A DNA stretch of 64,000 nucleotides from Holtermannia corniformis (lineage: Eukaryota; Basidiomycota; Tremellomycetes; Holtermanniales): NCBI GenBank assembly GCA_001599935.1, contig BCIJ01000022.1:58734-122733 (forward strand). The letters run 5' to 3'. The notes beneath the pieces were generated by a model, which was given only the letters and a program-made list of their open reading frames with translations, had not been told where the DNA came from and ran no database searches. How positions within the stretch are numbered: the stretch's first letter is position 1; every line of letters starts with the position of its first letter. Position numbers and translations under genes: made by a program. Shown one piece after another: positions 1 through 9,626 of the stretch.

Positions 1-3000
1 AATACGAGGGCTTCAGCAACCTTCTCCGCGCGCAGCTCGCATCTGGCGTCGCAGCGGTTCGCAGTTTCGAAGCCGAACGTGCCCGCCTCGACGATATGGC
101 TGCGCTCGATCGAGCAAAGACATATCTCTTCTCCAACGCCAGTCACCAGCTCAAGTCGCCCACCGCTATCATCATGCTCTGCACGCAAGATCTGATCGAT
201 CAGGTCAAGCCCGGACCCCAAAAGAACATGCTCAACACCATTCGGCGGAATGGAGCGATGCTAGCACGCCTCGTTGACTCGCTCATGGACGTGTCCAAAC
301 TTGAGGCTGGCAAGCTGAAGGGAAGCTTCAGGCCTGTTAACCTGGGGGTTTTCACGCGAGATCTCGCTGCCCTGTTTCGGACGGCAATTGAGAAGGGTGG
401 ACTTGTCTTTACGGTCGACTGCGATACATCGGCGAAAGACACTTATGTCGACGCCGATCAGTGGGAGAAGGTCGTCTCGAACTTGTTGAGCAACGCGATC
501 AAGTATACAATGACAGGTTGGATCAAGGTAAGTCACATGCGCTACAGCGAACGATCACTGACGGGTTCATCAGATCTCAGTGACCTACACTCCATCAAGT
601 GCTGTACTGCAAGTGTCTGACTCGGTTAGTAAGGTTTGTCCAAAGGTGCTCGCTGCTGACATCAAGCAGGGCGTCGGCATAGGACGCAAGGACATCGGCA
701 TGATCGGCGAGCGTTTTCACCGGGTCGAAAGTATTTCCCGCTCGCACGAAGGGACCGGTATCGGTCTTTCGTTGACGAAAGAGCTCTTACGGTTACATGG
801 GGGGTCCTTGACATTGGAAAGCACGACGGCCGATGAGTCTACGGATGGATCCCACGGTTCGACCTTCACCTGCACGATACCGCTCGGCAAGCAACATCTT
901 CCGTCGGACCACATTGATCTATCGAGCGCGAGCAACGGTCGTGCAAGCCACAGCAAGGGCATTGTCGAGGAAGTCAATCAGTGGTATCGCAACGACGAAG
1001 AGAGCAACGAATCACAAAGCGACTCGAGCTCGGCCATTGCCTCGCAAAATTCAAGCAAGAGCTCGAGAGGAATCGATCCAAGCACGCTATACTTCAAGAA
1101 AGACGACGTCATACTCATTGTCGATGACAACTACGACCTTCGACGGTACATCAAGTCGATCTTCGCCAGTTTCTGCATCGTACTCGAAGCCAAGAATGGC
1201 CAGGAAGCTTTGGATGTGTGCCGCACTCAAAGGGTCGACTTGATTTTCAGCGACGTCATGATGCCGATCATGAGTGGTTTGGAGATGCTCAGCAAGATCC
1301 GAGCCGATCCTGACTTGAGGCTCATTCCTGTCATCATTCTTACTGCTCGCGGTGGGGATGAGAATCGCGTCGAGGGCTTGCTGGCAGGTGCCGAGGATTA
1401 CCTTGGAAAGCCATTTTCCGCAAAAGAGGTTCTCGCCCGAGGACATATGCAGCTCCAAATGGGCAAGCGACGCATATTGCTTGAGCGTCTTTTCGTCGAC
1501 AAGACGGCCGAGTTGCGTATGCTCAGCGAGAATGCCCCAATTGGCATCATGCGTACCTCGCAAGAAGGCCATGTTTCTTACGCCAATAAAGCCTTCTCCT
1601 CGCTGTCCGGCATGACGGATCTTAAGGCGGATTGGTCAGAGTACGTGATGCCTGATCACCTACGCGCAGTGCAGCTTGCTTGGACGCGCAGCGTTGACTT
1701 GGCAGAGGCATACGTCTTTGTCGAGTTCCAGTGGACGAATGGCACCTGGGTGGCCGCGCAGTTTGTTCGATTCAACGGAGTCGCCGCGCTGGACGGTGTC
1801 TTGTGTTATCTCTCCGACATCACCGCCCGCAAGGACCACGAGAATGTGCAGTTGTTGAGGTTGCAAGAGGCGGAAGCAAGGCGTCTCGAGGCAGAAGAGG
1901 CAAAGCGACAGCAGACGCTCCTCCTGGACGTCAGCGCTCACGAGGTATGTGACTCGGAGCCATCCAGGTTGAAGCTGACCGGTCGCAGATTCGCAACCCT
2001 CTCTCAGCAGTCAGCAACAGTGCGGATCTGTGCAAAACCAACTTGGAAGTCCTTCTACGGCACTTGCAAAGTGCTCGACCAGAGGATCATTGGACTGCGA
2101 CGACCGAAGTCATCCAGTCTCTTGAAGAAGATATCGACAGCCTTGAGGCAATCGTTGCTTCTTGTGCTTCGCAAGAGCTGATTTGCAACGATATCCTTTC
2201 GCTTGGAAGGATCCAGATGGAGACTCTGCCGATCGTGCCCGTCGAAGTTGACTTGCAACGAGAAGCACACTCGATCATCAGCGTCTTCCGCAACGAGGCA
2301 AAGGTCAAGGGCATCAACCTAGCCGTGTCGCTGAACTCAAGTTTGCTCGGTCAGAAGGCTATCAAAGTCGACATCATCCGCTTAAAGCAAGTCATCACCA
2401 ACCTGGTAGCCAACAGTCTCCGTTTGACAGCAGCAAGTGGTGAGTGCATGTATGGCGAAGTGATGGGCTTCGCTCAAGGTTCGTAGCTATCAAGATGATT
2501 ACAGTCTCCTTGGATGTGTCGTATGAGCCGCCCGACAGCAACTTTTGCGTCAACACTCATCCTGGGCAACGACCTGCCGTCCTGGAGGAGGAGATGCCCA
2601 TCTATCTCTTCGTGTCGGGTCGGTACCTGAACGTTCGGGTGAATCTTACTGACAAGGCTGCAGTGCAAGACTCGGGTCCGGGCCTCACACCGCAGGACCT
2701 GCAAAAGCTGTTCCTGAAATTTTCGCAAGTCAGTCCGAAGAGCCACAACATTCTCGGCGGATCCGGGTTGGGCTTGTACATCTGCCGCAAACTCACAGAG
2801 CTCAGTATGTTTAATGATTGATCCCTATGCCCCGCTGACATTCTCATAGTGGGCGGGCGTATCGACGTGATCAGTGAACAGGGCAAAGGCTCGACATTCC
2901 GCTTCTTCATACAAGCGACTGCTGTGCACCAAAGCAAGCGCATGCATGCGGACGAAGATGATGGACCGCACAAGAAGCGGAACATGCCAACTTCAGTAGA

Positions 3001-3678
3001 AAAGCTAGAAGCTCATGTTCTTGTCGTAGAGGTGGGTGCTCGGCAGTGGGTGCAACTGTATGCTCACTGTCTATCTAGGACAACAAGATCAATCAGACAG
3101 TGCTTGTCAAGCAATTGAAGCACCTCGGTATGACCTGTGAGAGTGAGTGCTGTCATTTGGCGTTGGCGGTTTCTGACCCGCAGTCGCCGACAACGGGCTC
3201 GAGGGGCTCGAGAAGATTCGTCATACGGCATCGGTGCAGACCACTGGAGCTCGAGCGTTCGACGTCGTGTTGATGGACCTTGAAATGCCAAGTGGGTCCC
3301 GAGTTCACTTCTCGCCCCCCCCCCCCCACGACCAAGACTAATTTGCGACAAGTTATGGATGGCCTGACAGCCGTTCATCATATCCGCAGCGAAGAAGCGG
3401 CAGGGAGCCTAAAGCGATCCTTGATCATCGCGCTGAGTACGTCAATAATGTTCCTGCCAGGAGTTTAGACTGACCCTCGATCGCTCAGCCGGCAACGCTC
3501 GGCAGGAGCAGATCGACAACGCACTGCTGCACGGCATGGATGACGGTACGTGGCCTGTCATTGATCACCGCGCTGGCACTCATTGTCCGCAGTCGTCACG
3601 AAGCCGTATAGAATCAAGGCGCTCGTCACGACCATCAAGTCCGTCTTGGAAAGGGGAAGGGCTGAGACTGGCCATTGA
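1..3678 (+). CDS. Dual hybrid histidine kinase (HK-REC-PAS-HK-REC), 5' end missing
   Basis: Partial gene, open from base 3; 1066 residues visible. Exons: 3-527, 574-624, 670-1944, 1989-2439, 2487-2804, 2850-3031, 3079-3142, 3184-3291, 3353-3436, 3489-3545, 3593-3678; all phases agree. Domain order: HisKA with H-box SHQLKSP (His codon at 144), HATPase with N-box NLLSNAIKYT and the G-box motif GTGIGLSL, receiver with DD and phospho-Asp in FSDVMMP, PAS (about bases 1515-1830), second HisKA with SAHEIRNPL created across the 1945-1988 intron, second HATPase ending GGSGLGLYI, and a C-terminal receiver (VLVVEDN, VLMDLEMP, KPYR). This two-kinase architecture is known from basidiomycete dual hybrid kinases. 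It should autophosphorylate and feed the Ypd1 phosphorelay. The input domain lies outside the window, so the stimulus is unknown. Both kinase halves keep their catalytic motifs. Confidence 0.9.
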
Positions 3679-3857
3679 TTGTCTACACGATTGTATTAGT
3701 ACTATCAACCAATGTAGCGCCTTCTGATGCCTACCGCATGATCCGGCGCCACTTTGGATATTTGCGTAAAAACACGAAAAGCTTGTCAGCGTGGGGACTC
3801 AGTCGTGAGAGAGACGCGTCGAGGAACCAAAGATGGTCTGCCGAGCCGTGAGCCCTC

Positions 3858-4992
3858 ATGCCTTCATTCTTTGACGACCCCGACTCGGACGAGGATGCTT
3901 CCCTGCCTGTTGCTCCTCGCGCAATGCCGCCGCCCAGGCGGCCGAACACCATCAATGCTCACGCTTCGTCTTCACGGCAGCCTAGTGTCGGTGCTGCGTC
4001 CATCGGTGGTGGCCAAGGCTCAAGAAGCTTCATGTCAAGATTGACAGATTCGATCGCTGGTTCTCCACCTCGAGGGGGCGGCAGCACGTCTGGGCTACCT
4101 TCTGTGTTAGGCGAAGTTGATTTGGACGTGGATGAGGATCCAGACGATAACGACGTCAAGAAGCTTGGGCGGATTTGGACACGAGAACGGGGTACGGTCG
4201 ACCTCATGCAGTGGGAGGAAGACCTGATAGACAGCATCCTAGACAAGTTGGAGCAGCAGGTGAGCTTGCGCGTCAGCAGTTGTAGCCGTCGCTGATGCAG
4301 CCTGCAAGCAACGATTATGCCAGTTGTTGCGAGATGATCCAGCGACGTCTGAAGAGGAGCACTTCAAGTTGATGCTGGTCGAGACGGAGATGGAGAGGGT
4401 CAAATTCCTCGTAAGAGGCTATCTGCGCGCCCGTCTGAGCAAGGTATGCTCGACTGCATGTTCGTCTGTAGTGAGACTTAACACGCGTAGATCGAAAAGT
4501 TCTCGCACTACATCACCGTCACACCGGAGACGCATTCACTGCTGTCACCGAGTGAGCTGAACCATGCTCACAAGTGCGCCCCTCGCTCGTTACACCGGCA
4601 GATGACTGACTGACGAACAGATTCACGGCCCTACTGCATCAGCACTTTTCGCATTCAGTTCTAGAATCATTGCCCGAGTGGTTGCGCAAGATGGATGACA
4701 CGCTCGGCGACGGCGTGTCAATGAGTGCGTTCTTTCGGTAGCCTGTCAGAACTCTGTGGACTGACTATGCCAGTCACCCAGCCCGATCGTGATCTACCAG
4801 TACTCGTCTTCTGTCTTCGAGATTGTGGGGAAATCAGTCTGGAAGGGTCAGTCGCTTGTGGTCTTGCTGCGGAGAGCGATTGACAACTGGGTCAGTGGCG
4901 AACGAGCACCCCTCGACAGGGGTACGACACATATTGTCAAGTATCGCCTGGTAGAGCGCTGGATCCAGCTAGGCTGGCTTGAAGTACTATAA
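3858..4992 (+). CDS. SLD5: GINS complex subunit Sld5
   Basis: 292 aa in six exons: 3858-4259, 4324-4443, 4491-4573, 4621-4724, 4774-4846, 4896-4992. Sld5 is one of four GINS subunits and joins Cdc45 and Mcm2-7 to form the replicative CMG helicase. Seen: an acidic, low-complexity N-terminus of about 110 residues, then the helical core (LMQWEEDLIDSILDKLEQQ, EMERVKFLVRGYLRARLSKIE) and the typical small beta domain at the C-terminus, ending GTTHIVKYRLVERWIQ and LEVL. The last intron is needed to reach that C-terminus. The N-terminal extension is longer than in yeast Sld5. It starts 180 bp after the kinase stop, and its stop is 9 bp from the end of the convergent next gene. Confidence 0.88.
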
Positions 4993-5001
4993 TGCATTGC
5001 G

Positions 5002-7395
5002 TCACGGTCCTGTTCCGTCCTTGACTCGCATCCCGGCTGCACGCAAGGATGTTGAACAGCGATTCAACAAGTCGTCACGGATTTTGGATTGAGGTTGATC
5101 GAGGAGGAGGGCGCGAAGGCTGTATACGTAGATTGCGAGCTCGGCTTTTCGATCGCTTGTTGCGCGTATGATTTGCTCGCTGAGACCATCGAGTAACGGG
5201 ACGCAAAGCTGCAAAGTCTCCGCCTTGGCCGGCAGGTCGGTCTTGAACTGCGAGCGTAGGCGATCTCGCAGTGCCTCTAAGCCTACGCGCCACAGGTGTC
5301 CATCAACAGCCTTGGATATTACCGCGGCTGTGAGACGACTCGAAAACTCATGAGCGTGCCGTAGGTCCCGCCGAGCCTTCCGCATGCGAACCACGATCGC
5401 TCGCAGATGCCCGCTGTTTGCACCAGCAATCTCCGCCAAGAGTTCGGCTTCATCAAGTGATCGCCTGTCGACCTCGTGTCCTCGAGACATGGCTAGCTCT
5501 TCGACCTCCTTCGCAAGGTCGTCCATGCCGAGCCGTAGGACCGCATTGACACAGGCGGTGAACGTGCCAGGATCGAGGTCGACTCCCCACCTGTTGGCGC
5601 GCTTGAGGAGCTCAACTCCAGCCTGTGGCCTTGAGTCGGCAATACTGACAATCAGAGCGCCGACGTCGGCCGCGCCGATACCGTCGTCTCGATCATGCAG
5701 TATGTGCTCGAACAGCTTCAGCGCCGATGCATCCGAACGCGCGAGAGAGAATGCACGAGCGAGCCGTAAAGCTGCCGGGTGCGAGAGACTTGCGACTGAC
5801 GATGAGGGGATAGCGTTGACAAAGTTGCGGATGACCGTGTGAGCGAGTTGCATGTTGTAAGGTTCCGTCTTGGCTTTGTCTTTGCCGGTGAACGCTTTGA
5901 CGAGCTCGAGCATGAGCTTGGAGTTGGACAGTAAGTCGGAGGACGGGTGATGTTGGTCTAGCCAGGCCGTGTACAGCCGCTCGGCTTGGCTTCGGAGACG
6001 CATACGCGCGACGTAGATCAAAAAGGGTACGCGATACGCAACGAACGCAGAGGGCTCGCAGCGGTCGACATGGGGGATGAGCGATGCCACGCCACGCTTG
6101 GACCGATCTTCCACGCAGAAACGATGAGCGAGCGTGAGGATTGCAGAGGATGAAGGCGAAGGTTGGGGTTGGCTGGAGCGCTCGAGCGCGTAGTACACTT
6201 TGGACATGATGGGGAGATGGCTTGAGCGATCGTAGAAGAGGTCGAGGACGGGTTGGGTGATAGGTAGAAAAGACGGGGAGCGCGACATGCTGACGAGAAG
6301 CTCGCCGGCTTGCTCGATGTCTGCCTCGGTGCCGAGCAGGAGAGTCCGACAGACCTCGTCGATGAGCTCGATGGTGCTCGATGGCACCATGGTCGAGCTA
6401 TCGACAAGGTAGCTTGCCTTCATCTCCTCGAGTAAATGCACGGCGCGACCAAACCAGCGCCACTCCAAGCATGCTCGAATGGCACCCGAGAGGATGACGA
6501 TGCCTGCAGCGTTTGGGTGCGTTCGATCGACGAGCTCCATTTCCGTCACGACCGCGGGGGGCACGAGGCTGCACGCCATCATCTTCTGCAGCAGCTGCAC
6601 TGCAGCGGCGTATGCGCCATTAGCGGCAAGGTAGGACAGGGTCTCGTAGGCGATCCAGGCGTGCTGAGGCAGTTGCGTTGGGGGTTGGGGAGCATCGAGT
6701 AGGATGTTGACGAGTTGGACGACGGGTTCAACATCGTCCTCACCGACGTGGATATACGCTCGGAGAACTCGCTTGGCAGCATCGAAAGGCAGAGGCGCGA
6801 CCGAGTGCGTCCGCAACGCGTCGTACAGTTTGATTGTGTGGGTCGAGCTGATTTCATTGTCTAGGCTCCTTGCAGGCAAGGAGAGAACGGCGGACAGTAG
6901 CTGTGCGTCTTTGGAGCGGTGTTGCAAGATGTCGGATACGATATGGTGTGCGACCCGTATCAAGCTACGAGCCGAGGACGAGACAAGGAGCTCGACTAGA
7001 GCTGGCGAATCGATGTCCTGGATAAGCGTCGGGAATGACGGCCGCAGCCTGAGACAGATGTATGCTGATGCCGAGTCAGTCGGAAGCAGGGACGCCTTCC
7101 AACCGATGTATGTAACGTCCTCGTCGGGCACTGGAGCGTTACTCCGTAAAGCAGAAACGAGTTCCAGGTCCGATAGCGACGGGTAAGGGTCGAGAGTGTC
7201 ATGGGCGCCATCTGCTAGCAGAGCAGTACCACAAGCTGAAGACGCCGAAAAGGACCGCGCCTGTCCCTTGGTACGCGCTGCAGCTCCGGGTATGGTTGAA
7301 CGAGGGATGCGCCGATGCAACACACATCGTGCGCTAGCCAGTCGCAGGCCCGTGCACTGCGCGATCCGTGTGGTCATCTGCCACGACGTCAGCAT
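5002..7395 (-). CDS. Predicted mitochondrial helical-repeat (PPR-like) protein
   Basis: Single-exon reading frame of 797 aa, unusual here because neighbours are rich in introns. The N-terminus is basic, without acids, and contains RSFSASSA, a typical mitochondrial presequence end. The rest is alpha-helical and leucine/alanine-rich, with repeat-like segments such as GVELLKRANRWGVDLDPG followed by FTACVNAVLRLGMDDLAKE, resembling degenerate pentatricopeptide repeats. Fungal PPR proteins usually bind organelle RNA, but no exact family is recognised, so an RNA role is inference. A second Met seven codons in could be the real start. The gene is convergent with SLD5 and shares its terminator region. 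The 211 bp upstream separate it from the divergent gene at 7607. Confidence 0.7.
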   Translation of the reverse strand: MLTSWQMTTRIAQCTGLRLASARCVLHRRIPRSTIPGAAARTKGQARSFSASSACGTALLADGAHDTLDPYPSLSDLELVSALRSNAPVPDEDVTYIGWKASLLPTDSASAYICLRLRPSFPTLIQDIDSPALVELLVSSSARSLIRVAHHIVSDILQHRSKDAQLLSAVLSLPARSLDNEISSTHTIKLYDALRTHSVAPLPFDAAKRVLRAYIHVGEDDVEPVVQLVNILLDAPQPPTQLPQHAWIAYETLSYLAANGAYAAAVQLLQKMMACSLVPPAVVTEMELVDRTHPNAAGIVILSGAIRACLEWRWFGRAVHLLEEMKASYLVDSSTMVPSSTIELIDEVCRTLLLGTEADIEQAGELLVSMSRSPSFLPITQPVLDLFYDRSSHLPIMSKVYYALERSSQPQPSPSSSAILTLAHRFCVEDRSKRGVASLIPHVDRCEPSAFVAYRVPFLIYVARMRLRSQAERLYTAWLDQHHPSSDLLSNSKLMLELVKAFTGKDKAKTEPYNMQLAHTVIRNFVNAIPSSSVASLSHPAALRLARAFSLARSDASALKLFEHILHDRDDGIGAADVGALIVSIADSRPQAGVELLKRANRWGVDLDPGTFTACVNAVLRLGMDDLAKEVEELAMSRGHEVDRRSLDEAELLAEIAGANSGHLRAIVVRMRKARRDLRHAHEFSSRLTAAVISKAVDGHLWRVGLEALRDRLRSQFKTDLPAKAETLQLCVPLLDGLSEQIIRATSDRKAELAIYVYSLRALLLDQPQSKIRDDLLNRCSTSLRAAGMRVKDGTGP

Positions 7396-7606
7396 GATGT
7401 CACGTCTCAGCCATCACCGAGTACCTCTGTGAAGCCATCACGGCCTTACTTGGCATCTAAATGGTTTTGTGGACCGACAGTCAAAAGTCCGAAGAAGCGA
7501 CGAGTTGCTAGAGGGTTGCTAGGATGAGATCGTCACGGGCGACGACCCGCACTACTTGTTCCCACCGACATTAATTCGCACTGTCCACCAACGACAACAT
7601 CACACC

Positions 7607-8151
7607 ATGGAGAACGTGAGTCTCGCCAAGTATTAGCTACTTGCACGTACAGGCTCCATCAGCTTCCTACGCAATCCAGCAACCTATGAAGCGTGTAACA
7701 CACGGTGAACCTATTGCTGACGTCACAATCCCCAACAGCTCGTCAATTCCGCGAACCAGTTTATGAGCTCCGAGCAGGGCAAGAAGGCGGAGCAGGCGTT
7801 CCGTACGTGTCCTAGGGGCTCTTAGCATTGTCATGACTAATCAGCAAATCTCTCACAGAGGACAAGGTACAGAATGTAGTCGTCGTTTCCTCGCGCGGCA
7901 CTGATCCGGACCACGCACAGACTGGCGTCGACCTCGAGCAATACCTACCCAAAAGCCAGCAAGACGCCTCAAAGCCCACCGACAATGTCAAGCAGGATGC
8001 CGCTGCTCCCCAGCAGCAGCAGCAGCAGGTCGCTGAGCCCAAGGAAGAGAAGAGCAAGTATGAGGGCTTGACCGAAGAAGACAGTGAGTTAGAGTCTTGT
8101 TCGGGTGCGAGGGTCGTGTGTATCGCTGGCGTCACGGGACAGACGTGTTAA
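7607..8151 (+). CDS. Small hydrophilic protein, function unknown
   Basis: Exons 7607-7615, 7739-7802 and 7859-8151 give a 121-aa protein. The first exon codes only Met-Glu-Asn. Donor and acceptor signals and phases agree for both introns (123 and 56 nt). The product is charged and polar, with a run of six glutamines (bases about 8010-8028) and the segment KYEGLTEEDS near the end; no domain is recognised. A GTGAGT at 8072 could be another donor, so the last 20 or so residues are uncertain. It is divergent from the mitochondrial helical-repeat gene with a 211-bp shared promoter region. The antisense frame over the same bases is a shadow. Confidence 0.5.
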
Positions 8152-9330
8152 GATGGCGCGGGAGACTGGTGATGACTCGGTCGTTGGCGGGGGCGGATGC
8201 ACCAGACCCTGCGTGTTGATGAGGACACGAGCTGCATTGACGGTGCTGCCGCGGGGCTACGTTCAGCATTGACTAGGCCGCACTGTTAGGCACCTAGCAT
8301 GCTCGTGTGATACCCTTCTGCTGGCACTGGCGGGCAGCTCGAAGTTTCAGGAAACGCGGGTCTGTTTGCGTACTGCCAAAGTCTGTCAGTCCATTGCGGC
8401 GTCTGAACGGTCATCCCTCGCATTGGGGGACAGCACGGCAGTCGCAATCTGCTCTATTCGGGCTCACATGTGCTTTGCAAAGGCCGCCAGTACTGCTGGC
8501 GCGCATCAGTCGAGTCAGATGGCGTCAACGCTGCATTGCGGCTCGCCACAAGTTCATGATCTGCTCGATACGGTACCATGCCCACGCGCGCGCGGATTCG
8601 CACTTGAGGCTTGAGCGAGCAGCTACATCGCAACTAACCGTGGCCACCCTCTTGGGCATACTTCACTGTAGAGTGCCGTGCTGCAGCGTCGCATCGCATC
8701 AGCCTTGGCAGCTCACGATGTGTTGGGTCCTTGGAGTTGGGCCATAAATCCCGCCTTGCATCCATCGGGTGGGTGGCCGTCCGATACTCTTCGTATCGTC
8801 ATGGAGCCGACGAGGGCATGTCAAGTTATCCGTATAGCACCTGGCACATGGTCATTGCTGTATTGCAGCGCACTCGATGACAGGTCGCATGCGCCGTAGT
8901 CGCCCGTGAGTGAGAGCGCTATCGAAACAAACAAACGCACTCGGTCACATATTGGCAGCGTGCTACATTCTTACGTAGCTTGCGGCGCCTGAAGGTGTTC
9001 TGACGTTGGTGGGATCGAATCTTCGCGACGTGCGACGTGTAAGACCCGCGACACTGTGCATCGCAACTCATTGTGCAGTGAATGCGACGTCGAGAGCCGC
9101 GGTCGTGTTGTGACGCAGTTCGAGTGTCGGCCGTTGTCCGCAATCGCGCTTCGCACCACATCACCTGTGTAACCTCGGCGTTCCAGCTGTACCACACGTT
9201 TGGAACGGGAAATATTTCCGAGCGATCAACGCCGGACTCTGATAGCTTCCGGCATATCTTGCGTCAAGTCACGCACAATCCCGGGGACTGGATGGACGGC
9301 ATGATTGACACTGACGACTCTTGTTTACAG
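8152..9330. other. Intergenic, no gene recognised
   Basis: About 1.2 kb with only short reading frames of random composition on both strands. It may hold 5' exons of the small gene that ends at 9626, but I could not find them. Confidence 0.4.
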
Positions 9331-9626
9331 CGACCGGCGAAGGCGGATGGCAGACGAACCCGAATGGGGGAGCGTACTCGCGCCGTGTGAGTGCGGTGAA
9401 TGGGATCGAACGAGTTTGCCGCTAATCGCCGCCAGAACCAGATTGGGGCCGATGAGACGGGCGAAGAGGGGTACCCTGCCGATGCTGATGAGCGCGCGGG
9501 TGTCAAGACCGGCTACTCGACGCCCGGTTACCGCCAGGAAGACGGTGGGTCGATTGATCGTCGTTTCGGGTTGGACTGATCGGATCGACAGAGGATGAAG
9601 AGGAACGGCGCCGACTGAATGTGTGA
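9331..9626 (+). CDS. Three 3' exons of a small acidic gene, 5' end not found
   Basis: Exons 9331-9386, 9436-9544 and 9592-9626 join in phase across two introns of 49 and 47 nt with good signals (GTGAGT...CAG with a CTAAT branch-like site; GTGGGT...CAG). The peptide contains GGWQTNPNGGAY, NQIGADETGEEGYP, TGYSTPGYRQED and ends EEERRRLNV. It is acidic, Gly/Tyr-rich and probably disordered. Base 9331 follows a CAG acceptor, so at least one upstream exon is missing. Longer frames here (a 343-codon minus-strand frame at 9325-10356) look random. The call rests on splice and phase consistency, not on homology. Confidence 0.35.

Noticed and set aside
3315..3327. 13-base C run in a kinase intron
   Set aside because: It lies within intron 3292-3352 and needs no function; may vary in length or be a sequencing artefact.
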